From Erythrocercus mccallii (Eukaryota; Chordata; Aves; Passeriformes; Dicruridae), in NCBI GenBank assembly GCA_013397435.1, contig VZRG01002031.1, positions 62,001 through 126,000 of the forward strand: a stretch of 64,000 nt of DNA, given 5' to 3'. Of this stretch, positions 25,151-37,400 are shown piece after piece (positions within the stretch are counted from its first letter, which is position 1; the number at the start of each line of letters is the position of its first letter). Below the pieces are notes generated by a model. It did not search any database, was not told where the DNA came from, and saw nothing but the letters and a program-made list of their open reading frames with translations. The position numbers and the translations under genes are program-made.

Positions 25151-28100
25151 TTACTTAAATTGGGAATACCATTCCTAAAGCATGGCAAAAATATAATTCA
25201 GTACCGTTTCAGAATTGCCATCAGAAGACGTTTTCTTTATTAATTAGCTACACAAGTTTCACAGTGCTTCTTGTACATAACACAGAAGTAGAAGTGATAG
25301 AGAGGTGGAAGTATTTATGTGGCAATAGAAATTAGGAAGAGGAAGGGAAAAAACAATTTTAAAAATTCACCTCTGAAAACTGAATTTTCCCAACAGCAGA
25401 GTACAATCCACATCTTTGCTCTCTACCTTAAATATAGGAAGCATATGTGAAACCTGTTTAGAATTTTTTATCTAAATCAAAAATATCTGATCTTTAGAAT
25501 AAGAACTGTGATATTTGCTGTTTTCTTCAAGCTTTACCTATACTGACATAAAAGTCTTAGTATTCAAGTTGTGTGTTACATGACTACTTTACTCTCAAAG
25601 TCAATGCAAAAAGCTTGAAATGGAAATTTAAAAAATGTAAACAAACCTCCTACTCTGTCTAAAGTTCAATGTGGTTTTTCTTCATTTTGAGAACTCATAG
25701 AACTGAGAATTTGCAAATGACAGAAACCAAAGTAAGACAGTGAAAACCAAGAAAAGGATGAGTAGCTAAGGTGCTGCTGCTATTCTGCAGATTTACATCA
25801 TCATATGTTCAATCCTGATTTCATCAACATCTAGGTTTGGCCCCATCCAGGTTGCACTCTGAATAAAATCCATGTATTTATGCATATCTTGTGCCTGACA
25901 GTGGAACTCATGCCTATGATCTTATTTATGATTTCCTGTGATAAGTGAGGCCGTTATGGAGCTAAGGAGCTATCAGACTTTCTAATGAACAGTTTTCTAA
26001 TAGTCTCTTAATTTAACTCCAAAACAGAAAATCTCCATTTAAGCCAGTGGTTGTTTGAAATAAGCCAAAGTGTACATGCTCATACCAATGTTGTATTTTT
26101 GGTCAGATGAGGAAGATCTGCAACAGTAGAGCACCTTCTTTCCAGTTCTAATTACTGTTTCAGTAACCAGTGAAGCTTCCCTTCAGCCAGGGAATATGCT
26201 ACTGGATGGATTTGATTATGAATTCCTTAAGGTTAACCATAGACAGCAGGTTTACCTAACTGCATGGTTTACAAGGTCTGTAATCAAGGAAACAGAGTAT
26301 TTACAATACTACAAGAAGATGACATGGAGGCCAGAGAAACCCTCTGTGACTTTGTTTTTCAGGGAGAATGTGAGTTCTGATTTCTTTGTTGATTTCAATA
26401 ATACTTCTGTGCATACAGGAACAATTGTACCTGCCCTTTAGCTGATGCTTTCCTTCAATGACTGTGGATATAAACAAGTAAATGAAGTCTTTGAATGGTT
26501 CTTGCAATCATCATATTTAAAAAAGGATGCCAGTTGCAAATTGTGTCAATCAATGTAATTGATGTGCCATCACTTTACCAATATGAGTAGATAATTACTG
26601 AAATCATTGAAGGACACATGCAAATCTATTTAGAAATTACCATCGCCAGTGCCTTGTGCTTATATACTTGTACTCCCAGTGAGTTTTTGGGTTCAGGATT
26701 GATTCTCTTCAGGACAGAGTCCAGACACAGTGCTCGCTAAAATACATGAACAAATTTCGGGATAAAAATACTTATTTGGCTATTGGTTCTGGCATATCAC
26801 TGAATATTAAAACTATTCTTAAAACTATCTGCTAGCAATGTTAGGAAATGCCCTCTCCTGAAAAACACCAGTATAGTACTGATGCTTATTCTACCTGTCA
26901 GTAAGCTTTAACTAAATGACAGCTTAAGGGACTACTGTTTGTACTTCAAGGAAGATTCCAATTTTGTTACTGAGGTCTAGATTCTGTCTTTCACCTGTCC
27001 CAAATATTTGCCATTCCTCCTTCCAATTTTATCTTCACTGTATTAGTTCTGAGCAGATTTTAGTATTAGGGGAGCTGCTTGTGAAGAAAAGCACCATCCC
27101 TTAAGTCAAACAGAAGCAGAATCTGGATTTTTGACTGAAAATCCCTCTCTGCTTTTATTCCTCTACAGTGAATCTCACAAAACCTATGCAGCTGAAAAAA
27201 TTAAACTATCTAAATTAATGATACCAAGGTCAGTTTTCATCAAGATAGTTTTCAGAAGCACTGTATTTAGAACTGCTAATTCCTTTTCTGTATATAATTA
27301 CACAAAATATTTCAGAACAGAGATGTTTAAAAAAATTGATGCAGCCTTTTCCCTGGAAATGTATGCCAGTGCCTGAGACAGTTACCCAAAACAGAAGAAA
27401 TATATTCTTTAGCATGCTGGAAAATAAACTTATTCTTTTTGAGGAACAGATGGTGTATGTATTCTGAGGGACAGCATGTCATACTGCTTCTCCTGTAAAT
27501 TTGTTCTTTTGTGGTTTGGTCACGGGAAGTGAACCTTTCTATAATTTCTACATTGTGCTTCACTTGTACTATGAAAAGCTTGCACATGTAAGTAATCTGC
27601 TTCTAGAAGACATTGTGTTTTAGATACTGGAGTGTACGTTTCAGGCTTTATGTCTCATTTTGTCTCCCAAACTTGAGAATGAAGGTCTGGGACTTCAGCT
27701 CCCTAAAAATAACCATGAATTAATGTGATGTGCCTAGTTTAGAAACTTGTTGAAATCTGTTGCTTACACTGATGCTGGGGCAGGAGGGGCAGCTTGGAGT
27801 CCCATATACACATACTTCAATTTGCTGCTTGTGTCAGTTGGCTGCTTGACTGACATCCAAATGGACAAAGCAGTACTGGAAAGTACTCTTGCTCTGGTCT
27901 TGTATCCTTGCTAGTTTGCATGTGGCATACTATGTCTTGAGGTTAATCACAATTTAAAAGATGTATAGATATTTTTATGTGAAGGAAAGGTTACTGAAGA
28001 CGTTTTGTGTCTAAGGGCAGAACAAACTTGTCTTGTAGATCCCTCTACTTTGATCAGAGCATAGGTAAGGATGATCGGTCAGTTAAGATATTATTCTGTA

Positions 28101-31100
28101 GTTTGCAGGAGCTGGGTTCCATTCCTAATGCAAACATCTTTTTTGAACTTGAACAGGTAGCTTAGACTGCACAGGTCTAATATCCCCATTTTTAAATTAA
28201 CAAAAGCACACTTAGGCAAGTCCTTAACCTGTACTAGATCATGAGGAAAATGAGACAGAAAAGCTTCAGATATGTGGTACTGGGCACAATATTGATTTCT
28301 AATCTACTTAGAATCCATTCAGGTAGCTTAGATAGCTCAATTATTTTACCTTTATGTAATGGACAATTTTGGGATTAGGGAGTCTAAAAAAGCTTATGAA
28401 TGGATACTATAGCTATGGGTGGTATTTGTGACCACCTTGTGGAAAATGAATTATCTGGATGAGAGCTAGAAAACTGTGTATGAAGGTATCACAGAAAAAA
28501 TTGACCTTAATGTACTCTTAAATGTATATAGAGGCAGAGGCTGAGTTTTTCTTCCCTTTTCTCTGTTTGAAAGGGTGTTTGTTCAACCAAATCAGTTTTA
28601 CCCAAGCACAACAGAGTAGAAAAATATAGTACCCATTTAGTTTGTTTATATATCAAGATTTTCAGTGTTCTCTTCAACAACTCTAATGCCTCTAGTATGT
28701 AATTTTTTTAAAAAGAAAAAGATTGTAAAAAATTCATAAAGGGAATTGCTCTAATAGATTAATATATTCTGAGTTCTACTGGAAAAGCTCTTTTATTTGG
28801 ATAAATTCTGATGCAAGAAAAAAATGCTTTTTGCATGTGCAATGAACTCATAACAAAAGCACTACACACTTGATAATAAAGACCATTCAGTGCATATCTC
28901 CAACGCAGTGTCACATTCTAGCCAAACATCTCCAAACCATGCATTTTTGAATGCTTTACAATCAAGTTAGTGTTTATTCTAGAAACAAGGTTTGTTATAC
29001 CCTCATATTCATTCTTGAAACATTAATGTGCTTATAAAATGAATCTATTTGAAGAAATCCTATAAAGTTTCTCAAACAGCTGGGGTGTTAAGCTTTGCCT
29101 TTTGACTGTAGTCAAAGGAGAGGAGAAATATTGTTGGAATCAGAGGGATCACAGATTGTGAGGATGACTAGATTCAAAAGGTAGAAGAAACAGATTTTAC
29201 CAATCAGACTGTACAGGATAAAGTGAAAGGTTTGTTGGAAAAAATGAAATAAGGTTTTTGTTGTTTAGCACTACTTTTCCTGTTGTAAATGTTCACTGTA
29301 TGTGCTTCATTCCTTTAGAAAACTCTGGAAGATATTTTAGTTAAGAACATTTATGATTAAAAAAACCTAGAAAAGGAAAGAATAAAAAGAGTAAGAGCTG
29401 TCTGAAAAACTAATCAGTCAATACTTACTCCTTAGTCTACTATGATGAATGATCCCTTAGCTGCCTTTTTCCTTTCTTCCATAGGGAAATTAATATACAT
29501 TATTAATATACATTTCATCTAGGAAAGTGCCATTTCTGTCATATGATCAAGAAAAGAAGAGCACTGATAATAGTAACAACAGAAAGATTTTAGGGAGAGA
29601 AAACTACTTACTGAAAAATGTCTGATGCAGCCTGCAAGAATATTCAATTCTAGACACTATATAGGAGTGAGGAAGCAAAAGAATGACCTCTCACAAGACT
29701 TAGTATGGTATGAGTTAAGTATGATTTACTTAAGTTGAGTAATTTCTTAATTTGAGTAATATTCTTGATCCACAGTTGAATAAAATGGAAGAAGAGCCAG
29801 TCCCATGGTTTATCACCTTCCTTGCTCTTGTTTCTTCCCATCTGTACAGAGTTACAGGAGACTTCTCGGCTCCATCCTGGATTCTGTGATAAATCCTTGC
29901 GAAAGTATTAGCAGTAGAGGTATCTGAAATCCCTCAAGGATAGTAAAAGGAGAGATAACTAGCAGAGGAGAGCAGGAGTCATGACTCAGGGAGGAAGGCC
30001 TCTCTAAATATCCCAGGACTGGGACTAAGGTAGGCTACTGGGTGCTGACTGTGGAGTGGGCAAAGTAGCATCTGTGTGGCTGAAAGAAAGACTTTGATCC
30101 AAGCTGGGAGGCAGTGTGTGGCGACTAACAATAGAATACAAGACTGGATGGCCCTTGAACAGGAGGCTTTCTGATGTGGTTAAATGAAGCAGAGAAAAAG
30201 ATTGGGTTAGAGCAGTCTTTATAGCGACAGGTAACTGCTGCAGGAGCTGTGATGTGAAATGCTTGCACATAACACACAACCGCAGGAAGCAGGTTTCGAG
30301 TGATGCACCCTGCATACTCAGAAAACTGGAAACTTCTGGATTCATGGTTCTGTTAGAGGTGCTGACTATTTGGGGCACTTGAAATAAGATAGATTTTTTT
30401 ATTATTCAACACAGACACTCAGTACTTCTTAAACTTTCCACAGGCTTAGTAGATAGAAGCATTGCAGTGAACAAGCAGTATAATGATTATAATTGCAGAC
30501 TCTGGGGGACGGATATACCTACTGTTTTTATAGAGGTGTATGAAAAATATTGTCATCATGTACTGTAAAGCAAACCACCAAAAAAGTAGATTTTGTCAGT
30601 TTGTGTCTATACAGTAAGGAGCACTAGCATTCTCTGAGAACTCTCACCTCAGGAGCTGCACTTGTGTTCGCACTCTTGCCATGCATCCTTGACTGAGCTA
30701 CATAGTCAGTGATTTGTATATTTATGAAATAAGTACACATGTTTAACTAATGTCAACTTTCATGTTTCTGCAGTTAATGTGCTTTTCAAACAGCTGTATC
30801 TTACATTTTTTCTTTTCTTTGTCATGTCAAGGATATTTCTCAAAAACCTTCATGACAGCATATTTAACAAATAATAACAGAAACTGTACCAATTATAAGT
30901 CTGGGAGAGAACTGTTTTTAGCTTTCTGTGAAGATAAGTTATCTTCAGTTTTATAGGTGAGAATAATATACTATATATAGATATTGAGGATGTAAGATTT
31001 TATGAAGGACCATGTAATAGCAGAAGTGAGTGCGCCTGAACTACTCCTGAGAACTTTGATCTAGTGTGCATTTATGTTGAGAATATGATTACTGTGTGTG

Positions 31101-31727
31101 CAATGAAGAGATGGAACCCACTGAGAACTTCTGTGAAAATATGTAGATGCACATACAAGTGTTCCTTCCAACACGACCACAATGTAACATTGACTTTGAT
31201 AGCAGGTATGTGGACTTCAAAAGGTTAATCTGTCCAATTTGTATCTCTGTATTTGGCTTCACAGACTAAGGGACACTAAAGCATTTTATTTTTCTTACAT
31301 AGATTTTTTAGTTGTTTGCTACAATGTGAACTATATGTGAATATGAACTGTAAAGTGAATACTAAAATGTATCCATTTCTTTCTGTTCCACAACATTAAT
31401 AGTTCCGCTAATGAGCCCTAGGCTGAAGCCAGAAAATCAAAGCTAAGGTTGTTACTTTGTCCTAATGTGCTTTTATTTATTGTCCACAATAGTTTGAATT
31501 GACATAACTCTAGCATTAACTTTGGACGTCTTAGATGTTCACAGTGCAAACCAGTACTTGACACTTCACCTTTTTTTAAAATAAAGGATTTCACACCCCA
31601 GCTCTTTGTATTTAAGGCTATTTTTAGTTGAACTGTCTTGTTAACCGTGGTGCTTTGGTGGATCCAAAAGCTATTCAAATAATAATAAGTAAACAACTTA
31701 CTCCCCTGTGGATAACTCTAAAGAGTC
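25151..31727. other. Long unique AT-rich stretch
   Basis: No recognisable transposon or convincing exon in 6.6 kb. The longest open stretch is a 117-codon minus-strand ORF (30025-30378), rich in S, L and T. It has no recognisable domain and no clear splice context, so I do not call it a gene. Confidence 0.5.
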
Positions 31728-32040
31728 TGTCTGGAAACAACCATTTTCAGCTAAGGTAGAGTTAATGTTCTTAGTACTTGGTACAATGTTTTGGATTTAG
31801 TATGGGAATAGTGTTGATAACACACTGATTTCTTTAGTTTTGCTAAGTAGAGCTTATTGTAAATGAAAGACATTTTTGAGTCCATTTGGATTTGGTTTTG
31901 TTTTTGTTTGTTTGGTTGGTTTTTTTGTTTGATTTTTTTTGTTTTGTTTTTGTTTGGTTTGTTTCAGTTTGGTTCTGGTTTTAGTTTTGGTTTTAGTTTT
32001 TTCCAGGTACAATTCTAGGAGAGGAAGTTGCAAACACCTG
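31728..32040 (+). mobile_element. ERVL-type LTR 5' fragment interrupted by a G/T-rich expansion
   Basis: TGTCTGGAAACAACC, followed by AGCTAAGGTAGAGTTAATG, ATGTTTTGGATTTAGTATGG and GTTGATAACACACTGATTTC, is the 5' part of the avian ERVL LTR, clearly matching 5532-5680. The match breaks at about 31884. After a 118-bp G/T-rich tract, a weaker match (CCAGGTACAATTCTAGGAGAGGA) resumes near 32003, like the CCAGGTGCACAAGAAGCTGGGAGG block of the family. The rest of the LTR is not recognised. The 3' limit is approximate. Confidence 0.72.
31885..32002. repeat. G/T-rich low-complexity tract
   Basis: About 118 bases almost free of A and C on the plus strand, built from TTTG, TTTTG and TTTGG units, ending in TTTTAGTTTTGG-like repeats. 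It sits between two recognisable LTR blocks, so it probably expanded inside the LTR. Confidence 0.9.
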
Positions 32041-33589
32041 AAAAACCAGAATCGAAAGAGAGGCTACTGCCACACTAATTAAACAGAACTCATTCTTAGA
32101 AACTGAGTGTTCTGTAAAAAGGGAAGAACTAATTCAGGGCCTCATTCCCCACAGCACCCTTTAGTCTTCAGGAAATGATTTTTAAAATATGATCAAAAAC
32201 AATGCCACATCTTTTTACTATACTCTGCTCGCCAAACACGAATCCTGTAGAACCTCCCAAATATTAATGTTAAGTCCAGTAAGCTTAGCCTCCTTCCAAA
32301 GGCTGTCATACTCTCAAAAGCAAGGATGAGCTGTGAATTGTCCAGCATGGGAAGTGTTACCACTCTGCTACTACAACTTTTAGAAGAACAATTATAAGGA
32401 ACACACGATGAAGCTGGAGTTAGTACCTTTTGGGAAGAAAACATGTTCCAATTTAATTTGTAAATTGTTTTAAAGCAACAATACGATCACAACAATATTT
32501 TCGTTTTCCATCTCTTATGTTGTTACTTACATGAGAGACAAAGATAACAGCAAAGTAATAATTCAAGAAAGCCGATCAAACAAATCAGAAATGTATAAAC
32601 TTGCCTATGGAACATCTTCTTCTATTTTAATAGAATATTAAATTTAAATGCGTAGGTGAGATTTTAAAAATTTTTTCTCTTCCTGTCTTTCTCTACTGTG
32701 ATTTACTACTATGCACATTTACATGTACTTAATGAACACTCCTGCTGGTGTTGGTTATTTTAGTAGAGAATACTTTATTATTTTACCTGATTTCTTTTTA
32801 ACAATTTATTATTTTAGTGCTGCTTCTGGTGATTGATGAGAAGCATAACTCAGCATAAAGAAAATAAAGAGAGCTAGGAGCAAGAAAAGTAATGAAGAGA
32901 AAATTTAGCACTTTTTTTTGTTGGCTATGAACACAAACCCATTTTGCGTAACAGTAAAAAGACCACACTCATAAAAAAATCAGGGAAAATATTCTCAAAC
33001 TAAATGTTCCACACCAAACCTGGACAAGAGAGAACATTATATTTGAAGTTTGCACTCAGAAATGGCATCAGTTTTTGGGTCTGGTCATCTCCAGATTATG
33101 TTTTAAATATTCTGTTACAGGTTGGGTTCATATATTTGAAAAAATGTGAAACTTTAATGCCGTTATCTGTTAACCTGAAATCAAGCACTCACTTGATCTC
33201 CCTTACTTGTTTTGATTCTCTGATCAGTACAACTCAGTAAGGTTTTCACTTCCCATTTCTAGTAAATAGTGCAAATCTGCTTTCCCTGGTCAAGACACAA
33301 ATACTTTCTCTCTGAGAACCCAACTTTGAAACATATATTCAGTTCACAATAGAGAGAACCATATGCCATCCCACAGTGCCTAAGGACACTTCTAAGAACA
33401 CAGGATCAGATGCTGTTGCTAGTAATATTTTCATGATACAGAAGAACTTAACGACATACATTTCGGATATTTTGTGCTTTTACTCAAATTTTTGAAATTA
33501 CTACCTGAAAGAAGGCTTATATGTGTAGGTATCCTTGTTTATTTTTAATGAAGTCTAGGTGAATATGCACTATGGGAATTCTAGACAAG

Positions 33590-33622
33590 TGACAGATTTA
33601 ATGATTTAATGACAGATTTAAT
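33590..33622. repeat. 20-bp tandem duplication, partial
   Basis: TGACAGATTTAAT occurs at 33590-33602 and again at 33610-33622, separated by GATTTAA. The unit is 20 bp and about 1.65 copies are present. Confidence 0.93.
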
Positions 33623-34373
33623 CTTAGATGTTTTTCTGAATTAAAAGACATTTGCTGGATTGGAGGAGACAATATGTATAGAATAAAAGTAAATGTTTTT
33701 TCATATTGACTCCTGTTAATGGACAAGATGTTACAAGGATTCCAGAATGCAGCTTTGCTGCACCTTTCTTACAGAAAGAATAGATTAATCCTTGCTGCTG
33801 TTCAAAAATGACAGGAACTACAATTGAAGACCAATCCCTTTATCAGACTACTTTGTTGTAGGATATTTCTAAAGATAATGAGTATCACTAACTTCCCATG
33901 GTTAGACGTAGTGAAAACCAAGATGGCATACTGCACTACAGTAGGTATGAAGGCATTAGTGAGAATGATTTAGCCCTTTAAGATGTTCTGCACTTTTTCA
34001 TTGCTGAAAAGATATACAGAAAATTGATCAGTCAGTAATCAAACTGCATTGGATTGTTTAATTTTGAAAAACTTATATCTTGTGTGTGTCTGCATTTTTC
34101 AAATACTCACTACATAGGATGATGGTCAGAAAAGACTAAAGATAAAAGTCTTTAAGAATATGTCTTGACCTAATGATTTAGAGATATAGTTCAATATTTA
34201 GTAATTGTACTCTAATGCTACAGATAATGTCTGCACAGTGCCTTTTCCTGACTTCTTTTCATGAAGAGTTATGCTTTGAAAACAACAGATTTAGAGTGCC
34301 TTAGCAAGTGTTTTGGGTGACAGAAGCATGAACAACAGAAAATTATAGTGCCTTTATGTTTCATGAGAAAAAC

Positions 34374-34445
34374 TTTTTTGTTTCTTTGTTTTGGGTTGGG
34401 GTTTTTTTTGTTTATTTGGGGTTTTTGTTTCTTATTTTTTTGTGG
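34374..34445. repeat. G/T-rich low-complexity tract
   Basis: Runs of T broken by GGGTTGGGG and TTTGGGG. Three or four short G runs lie on the plus strand. No LTR blocks were recognised around it, unlike the tract at 31885-32002. Confidence 0.85.
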
Positions 34446-37400
34446 TAAAGCTCATAGTCTTGACCTAATCTTTTAGCTCTAAACACTGGCTAACCGGTCT
34501 ATATAACCTGTTCTGACCATAACCAGTCTATGGCAGTTTCTAAGAGCAGTACACCATTTATATTGACTGCTTTTATAAACTATTGCAAAGTTTTGTTGAA
34601 GAAAGATTTCCTTTTAGGTTGATGAAGTAAGATTTTAGTATTCTTCTCCCAGATTTTCTCTGCTGTCTCCTGAGATGTATAATGGGATTGTTCAGACCTA
34701 AATATAGTTACTACTATGCTTTTTACTTTTCAAATCCTTTGAGAGATCTTTGAGAGGTCCAAAATCCAACCTTTCTCTGGACTTCATAGAGTTAGATCTC
34801 AGGGCTAGTACATGGTGTACCTTATGTTCAAAATCCATACAGATATTTCCTCCACACCAAGTTTTGCACAGGAGGTTGAATGGAATGCTGTCTTTGCATC
34901 ATCTTGTCAATCTGGTGGGTTTTTTTTTTTAATAATATTTATCTGCTCCCATGAAAAATCCACACTGACTCTCCTGGATCAAGTTTAAAAGCATTACTTT
35001 GAAGCTCTGCAATCCATTTCATCACCTTTGGTGAGACTGGCAAGAAAAAGAAGGGGTAAAATGTAGGGTAACATATTTAATGCAGCTTTCACGAGGAAGT
35101 GTAGCTCAATATATACCAATATTTTCTGTTAAAAGATTGAGGAAGCTTTTTAGGGACTGCCTACAATTCTTTTTACTGTATTTCTTGGTGAACATCAAAC
35201 AAGCTTCACAGATCTGAGAGCCTTTGACTCATATTGATCTTTGATATCTCATTGATATGGACAGGGTGGTATGAGCTTAAAACCTGTTCTAATAAAATCA
35301 GAGAGATTGTTGTGGGGATGAGAAGTACTTGTTTCCACAGGCAAGGTAATAGTTCAGTGGCATCCAGCTAACCAACTATGCAATCATACTAGTAATAGCA
35401 ATGTTACTGATAACATGAGCTACTCTTTTGTCTTGAAGTCCTGATTAAGATCAGGGCTCTCTTTCATTACTCATCCAAAATTTACTTCCTGATGGCTTTA
35501 CAGTCTAACAAAGAAAGACAGAGTCAAGGTGGGAGACTAAGTCTGCTATCCCCCTTGGTGCCAATAGAAAAGTGGTATTCAGAGAGATCAAGAAAACCAT
35601 CCAAGGAAACTGCACAGGAATTCTTTAGCACTGGATAAGGACTTCATATGATCCCTCTTAAGTCTGAAACCTTCCTTAACTACAAACATTCTCTGTATCC
35701 CATAGCGAAAGTTAACTGAGAAATATAATGCAGGTAAATCTTAAGTGAGGATTCTTGTGGCACAGATGTTGGGGAGCTCTTCTGTATTGCTTAGATATTA
35801 GCTAAAGATTTTTATCTCTGTAATTGCACCATCACATCTCTGTAGACTTCATAGTAAAAAAAAAAATGAAAAAGAGAGCTCAGCATTGAGTTATTTATTC
35901 TATTTGTGTGACATGAGAAAGAAATCTCTACTCTTTCCTTAGCAAATTAAATAAATGCTATTTGTGCTTTGCATACTGGAGAATGAGCTCCTTTTAGGGA
36001 ACTACCTATGTCAGTATTTGGTTACTTATATTGTTAAGAGCCAGCATTAATATGTATTTTCTATCCTGACTCTTCTGCTTACGTATATAATTTTGTATCT
36101 TTAAGAAATTATTTGGGAATTTGTATATATAAAGAAGTAGTGTTTTGGGGCTTTTTTTTGTTGTTGTTGTTTGTTTAATTATGCTCATATTTTCCATTCT
36201 GCCAGTCCCTCTAAATGCTTGTTGTCTATACCTATGTTTTTGCTGAATAAGACTTACAAATAAAAATGCACTACTGTCTGTCTGTGATTGACAGGAAACA
36301 AAACTTCCAGGCAATGCAGACATTTCATTGATCTCTAGTGATTGCAGATGCAGAGTTATAGTTCTCCTTTGAGTACACTGTCAGTGTTTATTTAGATGCA
36401 GTGACCTATTTAGGTGCAGTGATTCAATGACTGCTGCTTTTAGTACACCTAGATCTAAAGCATATTTCTTCCTAGCATAATGTATGAAGAGAAGGACCAG
36501 AAAAGTTTAATGTACTATTTCATTTTTGTCACTTAAGTTCTGCTGACCAGGGATATTGTAAATATTTCTCCAAGTGTAGGGAATTACCTATGAAGTTCAC
36601 CATAAAGCAGTTTCATCCTGCTCTGATTAAGCCTAAGAAAGGTATAAGAGATGGAAAAGTTTACAGGGTTCACTTGTGCCTCTGATGTTAGAATGAAGCC
36701 TCTCTTGATTACATCTCATATTTAGGAAATACTGCATCCAGATTCTCAGCTTAATCTACAGTCAGAACATTGAGAAAAGACAAAAAGTCAAGAGGATTAT
36801 CTTTCAGCAGAAGAGAGCAAAAACCAGGAGAACAAAACATCCATGGAACTGAAGGTTTGCTTCCAAAGAAATTTTGAAAGGTAAATGTGCTTTATGAGAG
36901 TCATTGTGGCTGTATTCAGTGCCATTGCACTGTAAGCTTCTTTCCTACAATGAATAAACATCTGTTTGATGTGAGTTAGAGTTGGTATTCCAGTTGAACA
37001 ATGATTGTGAAAATGGGTCTTTTAGGGAGAAGTTATTGTTCTGTGCAATCCTCTATTGTCAGCTCAAGCACATGACCTGCTGCAATTAATCAAGGACTTC
37101 GATGAAGTCTAATGGTGTGAGTTTAGGCTGGAGGTCAGGCTGGATGAACACATTGATCCCGCTGATGTTATAGCCTAAGAACCTTTTGCTTAATGAAGGT
37201 ATGACTGGTTTATTTCCTGTCTCTACTTTTATCTATACAGAAGTCTAATAAAATGTAGTTGAAAACAAGTGAATGCTGGATGATAGAAAAAAGATAACAT
37301 TTTCTGCTTTTCTGGATGGAGTATTATCAGTGTTATAGGAACTATCACTTTCTTTATCTCATAAAAAGCAAGTGGGATTTCAAATCTGTGATCCTTCGTG

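Noticed and set aside
30025..30378. 117-codon minus-strand ORF as a gene
   Set aside because: It has no domain, no splice context and no similarity I recognise, and its length is within chance over 64 kb on two strands.
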